Shown here: positions 31,097-38,279 of the stretch, one piece after another
Layout: each line of letters begins with the position of its first letter
Numbering within the stretch: position 1 is the first letter of the stretch
Notes under the pieces: model-generated
The model's input: the letters and a program-made list of their open reading frames with translations, nothing else
What the model was told of the DNA's origin: nothing
Databases searched by the model: none
Position numbers and translations under genes: made by a program
Source of the DNA: a virus
IMG/VR virus record: IMGVR_UViG_3300018084_000005
Span: 1 to 49,497 of that record
Reading direction: 5' to 3' (one strand)
Length of the DNA stretch: 49,497 bases

Positions 31097-32920
31097 TCAG
31101 CCGTTCTTGAACACCAGCGGCAGGTGCTTGGACATCTGCGGCAGAGGCCCGCGCTGGATGACGCGGCGGAACCGGCCGTCGCAGACGACGATCTTGCCCG
31201 TGTCCTCCTCGGACCGCAGCAGCCGACCGATGCCCTGGACGAGACGGGTGTGCATGGACTCGTTGCTGTACGAGAACTGCATGTCCCGCGTCTTCCCGCC
31301 GATCGCGTTGTGAAGCAGCGTCGGCACTGCATACGGAAGCTTCCAGATGGCGACGAGCGAGAGCGCCGGACCCGAGACGTCCACGCCCTTCCAGAAGCTC
31401 TCGACGCCCACGAGGATGGCGTTACCGTCCTCCCGGAACGCCTTGATGAGGGCGGGGTTGCCGGCAGTGTTACCGGGCTCCTGGCACAACACGAGGCGAC
31501 GCCCCTGGTACCGCCGCACCGCCTTCTGGTACAGCCGGTCGGCGTCCATGTTGGACGTGGCCAGGATCAGCGCACCGCCTTCGGTCTGGTCGAGCTGCTC
31601 CGCCAGGATCTCCCAGCGCTGGTCGAACCATCCACGGTTCTGCCAGTCGCCGGGGTCCATACCGGCATCGACCATGATGCCCTCGCAGTTGTTCCTCCAG
31701 TCGAACATCTGCGGGAGGAAGTCCGCCTTGGCCTTGGGGAAGCCGGTCCGACGCGGCAGCGAGCCGGGCACCGTCGCCGAGATCATCCGGGGCTGCCAGT
31801 GCCGGCAAGCGTTCACCACAGCAGGACCCGCGTGAAGCACGTCCCAGTGGATCCCGTTCGGATCGATCCAGGTCAGCGCGAAGCCGTCCTCCCATTCCTC
31901 CTTCTGCTTCTTCTCCAGAGCGAAGATCCGCCGCTCAAGGAACTGCGAGGGCGTCTCGAGGTCGTCCTCGATGTCCTCCTCCTTGATCGTTGCATCCTTC
32001 ATGGCCTCGCGCAGGCCACGCAGCACCGCCGAGAGCTCCAGTCGCTCGCCGTCCGACAGCGCCCGGTCCTTGAACCGCTTGGCCGGGCTCTTGGCGTCCG
32101 CGGAACGCCCCTCGGCAACCTCGCCCTCGATGTACTTGCCGATGACGTCCTTGACGGCCGTCCGCAGGTCCTCCGCGAGATCCCGTCCGAGGGCACCACC
32201 GGAGTTCGGCGTGAGCTCCCAGCCGAGGCTGTCGCGGACGGTCTGCGGAAGCTGCTGCGCCTCGTCCACGTACGGCTGTCCGAACGGGATGAGCTGCACG
32301 AGTCCGTCGGTCTGGTCGTAGAGGCTCGCGTTAACCAGCCACATGGAGGTGTTGGTCAGGACGACGTCTGCCTCGTGAGCCAGCTTCCGAGCCCGCTTGG
32401 CCCAGCAGATCCCCTGGTCGTGGTCGCAGTCCTCGCGCTCGCACACGCCGATGCCGGCACAGGCGACACATCGACCACCGCCGTTGCAAGGGTTGATCTC
32501 GCCCCTGGCCTTGGCCTCCTCCGGGCCACGCATGCGGTCCACGCTCAGAGCGCGGTCCATCATGGCCTGGTACTCCTCGTTGTCCTCGTTGTTGGCAGAT
32601 GCGCACGCGTAGTGGCGACGCCCCTTGACGACTGCATAGGTGAAGCGTTCGCTCCTCGCCATGGCAGGAAGATCCTTCATGGCGTACTGATCCAGCAGCG
32701 TGTTGTCCGCCGCGATGATGATCGAGACATCGCCGGTGATCTCCGCATTGGCCGCCGCATGGGCGATCGCCGCGAAGGACTTGCCGACGCCCGTCGGAGC
32801 CTGGACGTATCGGGCACCCCCGTCGCTCAGGAAGCGGAGGAGATCGAGCTGACGAGGGCGAGGCTTGATGCCTGCGGCCTCCATGATCTCCACGGCCACC
32901 TCGTAGACGTCTTGGGTCAT
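31097..32920 (-). CDS. DinG/XPD-like superfamily 2 DNA helicase with iron-sulphur cysteines
   Basis: 607 residues. Walker A is YVQAPTGVGKSFA, the DEAH-type box is VDEAQQL and motif VI is QGIGRLLRSEEDTG. Between motifs Ia and II four or more Cys (RHYACA, CNGGGRCVAC, CERED, GICWAK) form the iron-sulphur domain of DinG/XPD 5'-3' helicases. The start at 32920 has AGGGAG upstream. The longer in-frame start at 32974 overlaps a candidate -10 box, which argues against it. With no DnaB-like helicase recognised, this is a candidate for unwinding in replication or repair. Confidence 0.85.
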   Translation of the reverse strand: MTQDVYEVAVEIMEAAGIKPRPRQLDLLRFLSDGGARYVQAPTGVGKSFAAIAHAAANAEITGDVSIIIAADNTLLDQYAMKDLPAMARSERFTYAVVKGRRHYACASANNEDNEEYQAMMDRALSVDRMRGPEEAKARGEINPCNGGGRCVACAGIGVCEREDCDHDQGICWAKRARKLAHEADVVLTNTSMWLVNASLYDQTDGLVQLIPFGQPYVDEAQQLPQTVRDSLGWELTPNSGGALGRDLAEDLRTAVKDVIGKYIEGEVAEGRSADAKSPAKRFKDRALSDGERLELSAVLRGLREAMKDATIKEEDIEDDLETPSQFLERRIFALEKKQKEEWEDGFALTWIDPNGIHWDVLHAGPAVVNACRHWQPRMISATVPGSLPRRTGFPKAKADFLPQMFDWRNNCEGIMVDAGMDPGDWQNRGWFDQRWEILAEQLDQTEGGALILATSNMDADRLYQKAVRRYQGRRLVLCQEPGNTAGNPALIKAFREDGNAILVGVESFWKGVDVSGPALSLVAIWKLPYAVPTLLHNAIGGKTRDMQFSYSNESMHTRLVQGIGRLLRSEEDTGKIVVCDGRFRRVIQRGPLPQMSKHLPLVFKNG

Positions 32921-32971
32921 TTCCCTAACTCCCTGTCCTGCATTCTGAGTTGGCGTTCTTTCGGATTTCGA

Positions 32972-32980
32972 CATCTTACC
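32972..32980 (-). promoter_or_regulatory. candidate -10 element GGTAAGATG upstream of helicase
   Basis: Minus-strand match to the recurrent motif, in the gap between the RuvC-like and helicase genes. Transcription from here would begin about ten bases downstream and makes 32920 the sensible start codon. Confidence 0.5.
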
Positions 32981-33027
32981 CCGGAACGGGCCGATCGGCA
33001 AATGACCAGCCGATCGGCCCGTCGGAG

Positions 33028-33630
33028 TCAGGCCGCCTTGAGCAGGTCAACCCGGTGCTTGCGGAGCCACATGAGAGCGTGGCGGGTCGCGTCCCTGGCA
33101 TGGTCCGGACCCGGTGTGTACATCGCCATGAGCTTGAGTCGCTCGTCGGTCATGACGGACTTGGCATCTCCAGGAGACTGCCAGTACGGCTCGAACCGGA
33201 GCCGTTCCCCGCTGGCCACCTTCAGGCCACGCCAGAGCTGATAGTCCACCTTGTGCCCGATGCGGACAGGAGACAGGAGCTCTCGCCCCTTGATGGCCGA
33301 CCGCAGGATGAAGTCCTCGATCACCATGTCGGCCGTGTCCTGTCCGAACGACCTGTTGGCGAACCAGCGGAGGATCTCGAGCGTCTGCTCGTTCTCGCCG
33401 CCTCGCAAGCAGGCTGACTGCCAGGCGAGCAAGCACTTCTGCATCGGGACGCTCGGACTGGCAAGACCTTCGGCCCAGTACCAGACCGTGCAGATTCCGG
33501 TCGAGCCGCCGGGGTCGACGGCTGTGATCGAGGAGAACGGCGTGAGATCGTCGTCCTCCTCTGCCCTCAGTCGCTGGATCCCATTGCTGGAACCAGCAGA
33601 TGGCGCGCTAGTGGCCCATGACCAATCCAC
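33028..33630 (-). CDS. RuvC-like Holliday junction resolvase
   Basis: 200 residues with an RNase H-like layout: ITAVDPGGSTG (first catalytic Asp, about residue 39), MVIEDFIL (Glu, about 103) and HARDATRHALMWL (final acidic/His cluster, about 176). Phages use such enzymes to resolve branched DNA before packaging. GTG 33630 follows the TGA of the previous gene directly. No separate ribosome site is strong, so translational coupling is likely. Confidence 0.8.
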   Translation of the reverse strand: MDWSWATSAPSAGSSNGIQRLRAEEDDDLTPFSSITAVDPGGSTGICTVWYWAEGLASPSVPMQKCLLAWQSACLRGGENEQTLEILRWFANRSFGQDTADMVIEDFILRSAIKGRELLSPVRIGHKVDYQLWRGLKVASGERLRFEPYWQSPGDAKSVMTDERLKLMAMYTPGPDHARDATRHALMWLRKHRVDLLKAA

Positions 33631-33891
33631 TCAGAGAACTCCTCTCCAGCCGTTGCGCGCGATGTACTGCCACCTGAAGATCCGCTCCTTGACCTTGCCC
33701 GCCTTGTCGCGGTGCACGATCTCAGCAGCCGACCCATGGCCGCCGAGCATGTGGGCGATCGCCTTGAGCTCGCACGCCAAGTGTCGCCACTCGCCCGGTT
33801 CGAAGTCCTCGCCCTCGATGAAGTCCCACGGACCTCTGTCCCAGATGACGACCGGAGCGTTCGTTGCGTCTGCGATCGGCACAGGACTCAC
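33631..33891 (-). CDS. hypothetical protein, 86 aa
   Basis: No recognised family. It contains NAPVVIWDRGPWDFIEGEDF, then a basic helical part (AAEIVHRDKAGKVKERIF). The GTG start at 33891 overlaps the previous stop as GTGA; an in-frame GTG upstream exists but lies deeper in that gene. Sits next to the resolvase, so a DNA-metabolism accessory role is possible. Confidence 0.6.
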   Translation of the reverse strand: MSPVPIADATNAPVVIWDRGPWDFIEGEDFEPGEWRHLACELKAIAHMLGGHGSAAEIVHRDKAGKVKERIFRWQYIARNGWRGVL

Positions 33892-34094
33892 AGCGCCCGG
33901 TTCCCGATGAGCACCTGCCACATGCTCACCTCGGCCATCGAGGCCGGACGGACGCGCCCCTGACGCGGGCTGTTGTGCTCAGCGTCCTTCTCGTCGAACA
34001 CCAGGTTCACGAGACGTGCATCTCGTCCGGATCCCGCGATCACGAAGCCCAGTCCGACTCCGACTGCCTTCTCACGATCGTTGCGCCACTGCAT
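33888..34094 (-). CDS. hypothetical protein, 68 aa
   Basis: Begins MQWRNDREKAVGVGLGFVIA and is rich in beta-pattern residues (DARLVNLVFDEKD). ATG 34094 follows GAGAGG and overlaps the HNH gene by 23 bases. The frame stays open upstream to 34259, but that stretch lies within the HNH gene and looks non-coding. Unknown function. Confidence 0.6.
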   Translation of the reverse strand: MQWRNDREKAVGVGLGFVIAGSGRDARLVNLVFDEKDAEHNSPRQGRVRPASMAEVSMWQVLIGNRAL

Positions 34095-34347
34095 GTTGGT
34101 TCCTCTCATCGGGATTATCCATTCCCACTCCGGACTCTCCATCCCAGCTGTCGGCCTTATCGCTATTGCAAGGCTCGCACATAAGCTGCAGATTGAAGAA
34201 TGCGTAGGGGTGCCCGCCCTTTGACTTCGGACGGATGTGATCGATGGTGAGCTCCTCATTCGGAAACTCGCGTCCGCACCCCTGGCAGATCAGCCCGTAT
34301 CGCGCCACGAGCTTTCGCCTTCTGCTAGCTATTCCCTTCTTCGCCAT
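34072..34347 (-). CDS. HNH endonuclease
   Basis: 91 residues. The motif CQGCGREFPNEELTIDHIRP, then KGGHPYAFFNLQLMCEPCNS is a complete HNH domain with two CxxC zinc pairs (residues about 26-29 and 62-65) and the catalytic DH. ATG 34347 is favoured because GAGG lies just upstream; ATGs at 34353 and 34359 are possible. It lies in the replication arm rather than beside the terminase, so it may be a free-standing homing or DNA-processing nuclease. Confidence 0.85.
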   Translation of the reverse strand: MAKKGIASRRRKLVARYGLICQGCGREFPNEELTIDHIRPKSKGGHPYAFFNLQLMCEPCNSDKADSWDGESGVGMDNPDERNQHAVAQRS

Positions 34348-34362
34348 CGCCATCCTCATCGT

Positions 34363-34551
34363 CTAGTTGTAGCCGAGGACGATGTTGTCCGGCTCTCCGA
34401 TCTCGGCGTTGGCCTCTGCTTCGATCATGTTGCAGTTGTTGGTGTGTCCCGCGCCTTGCTTCACGAGGCACAGGGCGCAACAGCCGCCCCGGATCGGCCC
34501 CTTGATCTGCCGGAGTCGGTTGCACCCCGGAGTGTTGCAGTCAGCTGCCAC
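34363..34551 (-). CDS. small cysteine-rich protein, 62 aa
   Basis: Begins at GTG 34551 with CNTPGCNRLRQIKG and CCALC, then an acidic tail. Four to six Cys suggest a zinc knuckle of about 35 residues. Overlaps the previous gene by 11 bases with GAGG upstream. Function unknown. Confidence 0.6.
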   Translation of the reverse strand: MAADCNTPGCNRLRQIKGPIRGGCCALCLVKQGAGHTNNCNMIEAEANAEIGEPDNIVLGYN

Positions 34552-34735
34552 GCGCGTCCTCGTTCTCCTTGTGCTCGGCGCACTCCCAGCCGCCTTCGCC
34601 GTCCGCCCGGATCAGGTCGCCTTCCTCGAAGCGCTCGGTGATGCACTCGTAATGCGAGCAAGCACCGCCGTGCCCCGCGTGGAAGGCCGGACCCTTCTTG
34701 TTCGGCTCCTTGTAGCCGAACGGCATCGTCTTCAC
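34541..34735 (-). CDS. small His/Cys-containing protein, 64 aa
   Basis: Starts MKTMPFGYKEPNKKGPAFHA and contains HAGHGGACSHYEC followed by GGWECAEH, a Cys/His pattern compatible with one zinc site. GTG 34735 overlaps the stop of the upstream membrane mini-gene as GTGA; ATG 34726 is the alternative. No family recognised. Confidence 0.6.
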   Translation of the reverse strand: MKTMPFGYKEPNKKGPAFHAGHGGACSHYECITERFEEGDLIRADGEGGWECAEHKENEDARGS

Positions 34736-34863
34736 CGACCGCGCCCCGAACCGGACGAACCGGCCCACACCAGGACGATGGCGATCACGACGATGACGAG
34801 AATGCTCTTACCGGAGATGCTGGTGCTGCTGTCCTCGGCGGCGAGGTTGAGTATGGTGATCAC
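34732..34863 (-). CDS. single-span membrane mini-protein, 43 aa
   Basis: Residues about 18-36 are a hydrophobic helix (SILVIVVIAIVLVWAG) followed by a Gly/Ser/Arg tail. GTG 34863 forms a GTGA overlap with the preceding gene and lies six bases after GGGAGG; ATG 34866 is only three bases from that site. A membrane micro-protein of unknown role, adjacent to another of the same kind. Confidence 0.55.
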   Translation of the reverse strand: MITILNLAAEDSSTSISGKSILVIVVIAIVLVWAGSSGSGRGR

Positions 34864-34994
34864 CATCCGCCTCCCATCGTGAGAGATCCGACCCAGACGA
34901 ACACTATGATCGCGACAACGAACGCGACCCTTCGGACCCAACGTCGGAGCGGCGTGTCGTGCTCACCGGGCTCCCAGTTGTGGTCGAACTCCAT
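34860..34994 (-). CDS. single-span membrane mini-protein, 44 aa
   Basis: Begins MEFDHNWEPGEHDTPLRRWV and has a hydrophobic helix (VAFVVAIIVFVWVGSLTM), with two Arg before it that predict a cytoplasmic N-terminus. The ATG follows CTGGAGG. It is preceded and followed by overlapping genes. Together with the next gene it forms a pair of tandem membrane mini-proteins; a role in the membrane, such as blocking superinfection, is only a guess. Confidence 0.6.
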   Translation of the reverse strand: MEFDHNWEPGEHDTPLRRWVRRVAFVVAIIVFVWVGSLTMGGGW

Positions 34995-35221
34995 CACTGC
35001 CTCCAGATCTCGTGCCAACTGACTCGGCCGGTTGCCCAGAACCACAGCATCCGCGCCTTGTTGGGATATCGCCAGACGCGATCGTACGCGCCGAAGACTC
35101 CCTCGAACGCATGAACATGGAAGTACGCCTGGCACGGTGCACACCAGTACAGCCCTCCGACCCGAAGCAGCTCGGGGTCCGGGAGGTGTGCACACTCCTC
35201 GCGATGCGGCTTTTCAGTCAC
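34994..35221 (-). CDS. small protein with CxxC, 75 aa
   Basis: Contains HREECAHLPDPELLRVGGLY, then WCAPCQAYFHVHAF and a Trp/Arg-rich end (RMLWFWATGRVSWHEIWRQ). One CAPC pair plus other His/Cys could bind metal. GTG 35221 overlaps the preceding mini-gene as GTGA. The frame is open to 35305, but the first part overlaps another coupled frame. Unknown function. Confidence 0.6.
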   Translation of the reverse strand: MTEKPHREECAHLPDPELLRVGGLYWCAPCQAYFHVHAFEGVFGAYDRVWRYPNKARMLWFWATGRVSWHEIWRQ

Positions 35222-35322
35222 CAGCCGTTCCTTCCGTCGCACAGCCCGGCGAGCCGGACGAACCAGTGGATCGGCGACCCACGGAACCTCCAGCACGCCG
35301 GGCACATCAGCTTGCCGAGCAC
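35218..35322 (-). CDS. micro-protein with CPAC motif, 34 aa
   Basis: A very short frame (GTG 35322; in-frame ATG after five codons) reading MCPACWRFRG and ending DGRNGW, with GTGA overlap to the next gene. It fills what would otherwise be the only long gap in a tightly coupled series. No ribosome site is strong and it may not be made. Confidence 0.35.
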   Translation of the reverse strand: MLGKLMCPACWRFRGSPIHWFVRLAGLCDGRNGW

Positions 35323-35323
35323 G

Positions 35324-35788
35324 TCAGAACTGGCCGGTGCCCATGACGTGGCCGTCCACGTCGTAGACCGTAACGAGCCCGTTCTTCGAGCTGTAGCAGT
35401 CGGCGAACACGGACGCCAGGACGTTGCCCTCGGCGGCGTGAGCGGCGAACCCGCCCTTGTAGTTCGTCCAGATCTTCGGGTTGTCGAGGATCCCGTTCCA
35501 GTCGTCCATGTTGGACAGCTTGGTCACGTGGGTCCCAGCGGTCTTCTCGGCGACCATGCCCTTCTGCTGGATGCACGCCTTGAAGCCCTCGATGCTCTTG
35601 AGCCGGGGCTGCGGGACGCTGTCGCCCTCCGGCTCGGCCGGTGCCGTCGGAGCCGCGTTGGGCTTCGGGGTCGGCGTCGCGGACGGCTTGTCGTCGCTCC
35701 CGGCACTGGCCACGGCGCTCGCGATGACGAGGACGGCAACACCGCTGGCGAACGCGATGGCGAACTTCTGAACTCGCTTGCTACTCAC
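35324..35788 (-). CDS. secreted or membrane-anchored protein, 154 aa
   Basis: The N-terminus has a basic start and a hydrophobic core (FAIAFASGVAVLVIASAVAS), a signal peptide or anchor. A Pro/Thr/Ala-rich spacer (PSATPTPKPNAAPTAPAEPE) follows, then a small domain (KACIQQKGM, WTNYKGGFAAHA, SVFADCYSSKNGLV) with two Cys that could form a disulphide outside the cell. GTG 35788 overlaps the ThyX stop as GTGA. An exported phage protein in the replication arm suggests superinfection exclusion or host-surface interference, but that is inference. Confidence 0.65.
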   Translation of the reverse strand: MSSKRVQKFAIAFASGVAVLVIASAVASAGSDDKPSATPTPKPNAAPTAPAEPEGDSVPQPRLKSIEGFKACIQQKGMVAEKTAGTHVTKLSNMDDWNGILDNPKIWTNYKGGFAAHAAEGNVLASVFADCYSSKNGLVTVYDVDGHVMGTGQF

Positions 35789-36855
35789 TTCTTGTCCATT
35801 CCCGGCCGACGGCCGATGGTGTGGAACAGCGGATTGAACGACCGCTGCTCGTTCTTGGCCCAGGGCTTGTCGCACTGGCCTTCCGGCGACTCCCAGCCCT
35901 GGAAGGTGCACTTGGCACCGATCTTGCCCTGGCCGCCGCAGAGCCCGCACGGACGGCCCTGCTCGATGCCGAGCTCGATGTCAACCGGCGTGTTGACTCC
36001 GACGCGCCCGGTGCCGCTGCACTCGGTGCATTCGGTCCCGGTCTTCTCGCAGGAGATCTTGATGTAAGGCTCCAGCCATGGCGACTGCTCCAGGATGGCG
36101 GTGCGCATCTTGCGCATCACGTCCACCATCTCCCACATGAACATGGAGCAGCCCCGATAGGCGAACACGTTGATGAACTCGCGCACGGTGTAGGTGCACT
36201 GGATGAAGTTCACCGTCGCCTCGGGCAGGATGAACCGCGCGTCCTGGTACGAGATGTCCTCGTCGCATGCGATCTCGTACGCACGCCACGCCGCTTCGGT
36301 CGCGTGCTCGTACGCCTCTCGAGCCCTCGCGTTCTTCCAGACGGACAGCGGCATGCGGACGTCCGGACGGTCGCCGTAGAACGTCGCTCGCTGGCTCTGC
36401 TGGTGGAAGGCCGCGTTGCGCGACCGGACGAGCTGGTGGGTCAGAGCGCGGCTCGCACCGAAGACCTGGAAGACCATCGACTGCGTCTCCAGCGCGGACT
36501 GCAGTCCGCCTCGCATCATCTCCTCCCAGTCCCGGTTGTCGTCGCCGCCGTCCGGGGAGATGCCGACCGTGGCCCGCGTGGCCGACGACAGGACCGACTT
36601 GAACAGGTCCTGGTCGATGCCCTGCACGAGCTTGACTTCGAGACCGGCGGTGCCCGTGAGGATCTCGCCGTTGTCGTTCGGCGAGACGTGCTCGCCATCG
36701 TTGACCGAGTGCTTGTTGAAGGCGACGTCGGCCAGCGTGATGTTGTTGTGGTCGTCCGGGTTGTGGTTGTAGTGCGGAGCCGACGCCAGAGGCGAGTAGG
36801 GAACCTCCATGCGGTGCTCGTCCAGCCAGTCCGGGGTGTCGTTGCCGATGCTCAC
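35785..36855 (-). CDS. thyX: flavin-dependent thymidylate synthase ThyX with C-terminal zinc module
   Basis: 356 residues, over 100 longer than usual ThyX. It makes dTMP from dUMP with FAD and methylene-folate. The region ASRALTHQLVRSRNAAFHQQ and SQR corresponds to the ThyX signature RHR-x7-S, but the His is Ser here (R-S-R). After the ThyX fold (about residue 270) come CTECSGTGRV and CGLCGGQGKI, two CxxCxGxG motifs like the DnaJ zinc-binding module, with further Cys. GTG 36855 overlaps the MazG-like gene stop (GTGA). Activity is likely, although the altered motif is notable. Confidence 0.85.
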   Translation of the reverse strand: MSIGNDTPDWLDEHRMEVPYSPLASAPHYNHNPDDHNNITLADVAFNKHSVNDGEHVSPNDNGEILTGTAGLEVKLVQGIDQDLFKSVLSSATRATVGISPDGGDDNRDWEEMMRGGLQSALETQSMVFQVFGASRALTHQLVRSRNAAFHQQSQRATFYGDRPDVRMPLSVWKNARAREAYEHATEAAWRAYEIACDEDISYQDARFILPEATVNFIQCTYTVREFINVFAYRGCSMFMWEMVDVMRKMRTAILEQSPWLEPYIKISCEKTGTECTECSGTGRVGVNTPVDIELGIEQGRPCGLCGGQGKIGAKCTFQGWESPEGQCDKPWAKNEQRSFNPLFHTIGRRPGMDKK

Positions 36856-37217
36856 TTGCCGTTCTCCCTCTTGATCTCTTCGATGATGGACTCGCCCCAT
36901 GCCGTGAAGACGGCAGCGGCCTGAACGACCTCGTCGAACAGCTTGCGCTTGTCCGTCTCGACCGCGACCTCGAAGAACTCTTCAGCCGCGATGGTCAGCC
37001 AGTCGTCCATGCCGGCAGCATTGTTGGAGTCGCAGATCTGCTTCCACTGCTCCATGATCGCTCCGGCCGCAGCCAGGCCGGTGCCGTGCGGGTGCCTCTG
37101 CACTCCCCACTTCGCCAGCTGACGCTTGCGCTCCTCTCGGATGGCCAGCATCATCATGATGTGGTTCGAGTCCAGCGGGTTGTCGGGACGATCCAGCTTG
37201 ATCGGCTTGTCGCTCAT
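36852..37217 (-). CDS. MazG-like nucleotide pyrophosphohydrolase
   Basis: 121 residues, all-helical. REERKRQLAKWGVQRHP followed by WLTIAAEEFFEVAVET and LFDEVVQAAAVFTAW fits the MazG-like EExxE...ExxD-type layout, which cleaves (d)NTPs to monophosphates. It is coupled to ThyX by a GTGA overlap, so it may supply dUMP or clean the nucleotide pool for thymidylate synthesis. Confidence 0.7.
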   Translation of the reverse strand: MSDKPIKLDRPDNPLDSNHIMMMLAIREERKRQLAKWGVQRHPHGTGLAAAGAIMEQWKQICDSNNAAGMDDWLTIAAEEFFEVAVETDKRKLFDEVVQAAAVFTAWGESIIEEIKRENGK

Positions 37218-37296
37218 TCGGTTCCGTTCCTATGAGAAGCCGTAGACGCCCGCCTAATGGGCGATCTCATCGGCCTGAATACCTTGGCCCAAGGGG

Positions 37297-37334
37297 CGGA
37301 GGCTCGCTCGGCGAGCGGCCAGCGAGCGGCCTCC
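37297..37334 (-). terminator. GC hairpin terminator
   Basis: CGGAGGCTCGCT pairs with AGCGAG-(CGG)-CCTCCG through a three-base bulge. It lies just after the stop at 37344 in the leftward direction. A smaller GCCC...GGGC hairpin follows near 37250. The rest of 37218-37343 shows nothing else. Confidence 0.65.
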
Positions 37335-37343
37335 GCGTCCGAG

Positions 37344-37976
37344 CTACGAGCCCGGCGTCACCGTACCACCGGCCGCGACGCGCTCAACGACCTTGGCGGC
37401 GTCGTCCATGGACATGCCGCCGACCGTCGGGATAGGCTGCGTCTCGTCGGTGCTGCCGTTGGCCCAGTTGACCCGCTGCTGCGGAACGGGCACCTCCTGC
37501 ACGGGCCACGTGATCTTGATCGACTGCGTGACCTCGCCGTCCGGAGTCACCGGCTGAACCGGGCTCCGACGGGGCTGCACCTTGCGCGTCATCAGCGCGG
37601 TGCCGACGGACTGGATGCGCTCGGGGCTCGGGGCGGAGCTCGGCTCCTGGATCGGAGCGGGCTTGGGATCGCCGTACGGCTTGAGCTGCTGGTTCCACTT
37701 CTGCTGCAGCTCCTCGTACGCGGGCTCCTCCCAGCGCTCCTCCGTGACGGCGACGACGTTGACGATGACCGTCTCCAGGTCCGTGGGCATGATGTACTGC
37801 TTGTGGCCCCGGTCGTTGACGAACTCGATGGCGTAGTCCCGCAGCGAGATGGCCGACTTGGCCTGCTGCTCCAGGTCCTCCAGCTCCCAGCCGAGGTGCA
37901 CCTGCTTGTGCTGCGCCCGGTACTGCCGTCCGCTCTTGGCCACGTAGATCAGCTCGACGGTCGCGATCTGGCTCAT
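37344..37976 (-). CDS. hypothetical protein, 210 aa
   Basis: The first 75 residues look like a small beta-rich domain (IATVELIYVAKSGRQYRAQH, then YIMPTDLETVIVNVVAV). The rest is Pro/Gln-rich and probably flexible, ending in a helix (DDAAKVVERVAAGG). No family recognised. ATG 37976 overlaps the preceding stop (ATGA) and the gene ends before a terminator, so it closes a unit that begins with the polymerase. Confidence 0.65.
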   Translation of the reverse strand: MSQIATVELIYVAKSGRQYRAQHKQVHLGWELEDLEQQAKSAISLRDYAIEFVNDRGHKQYIMPTDLETVIVNVVAVTEERWEEPAYEELQQKWNQQLKPYGDPKPAPIQEPSSAPSPERIQSVGTALMTRKVQPRRSPVQPVTPDGEVTQSIKITWPVQEVPVPQQRVNWANGSTDETQPIPTVGGMSMDDAAKVVERVAAGGTVTPGS

Positions 37977-38122
37977 CGGTTCTGCTCCTTCAGAGACTTG
38001 CGAGTGTTGGCGGTCTTGGACTGGACGAGATGCACGAGCATCCTGCCCTGGAACATCTGGTTGCTCTTGCGACGCCGGGTCGCCCTCTGGTACGAGCGGA
38101 TACGGCGCATCGTGTTCGTCAC
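37973..38122 (-). CDS. small basic protein, 49 aa
   Basis: Almost a quarter of the residues are Arg or Lys (MRRIRSYQRATRRRKSNQMF), and the start GTG 38122 overlaps the previous stop as GTGA. Nucleic-acid binding is plausible from charge alone. The frame is open upstream, but that part lies inside the previous gene. Confidence 0.55.
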   Translation of the reverse strand: MTNTMRRIRSYQRATRRRKSNQMFQGRMLVHLVQSKTANTRKSLKEQNR

Positions 38123-38265
38123 TTCATCACCACGTGGACAGGGAGCACGCCCGAGCTGATCAGCCAAGGCATCGCCTTCAGCATCAACCACGAGCCGCCT
38201 CCGAACGAGAGCGCCAGCATGAGGTTGCTCGTCGTGGTCTGCACGATCCGATCCTTGAGCCCCAT
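38119..38265 (-). CDS. small membrane-like protein, 48 aa
   Basis: Begins MGLKDRIVQTTTSNLMLALS, with a hydrophobic stretch (LMLALSFGGGSWLMLKAMPWLI) that could cross or lie on the membrane. ATG 38265 follows AGGAAGGAG and comes 14 bases after the polymerase stop. No function is recognised. Confidence 0.55.
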   Translation of the reverse strand: MGLKDRIVQTTTSNLMLALSFGGGSWLMLKAMPWLISSGVLPVHVVMK

Positions 38266-38279
38266 GATGGCGCTCCTTC

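Noticed and set aside
32921-32974. Longer start for the helicase at 32974
   Set aside because: This ATG is part of the GGTAAGATG promoter-like element; 32920 has the better ribosome site.
31124-33241. 705-codon plus-strand frame opposite the helicase
   Set aside because: High GC keeps the antisense frame open; the minus strand has Walker and iron-sulphur motifs, this one has none.
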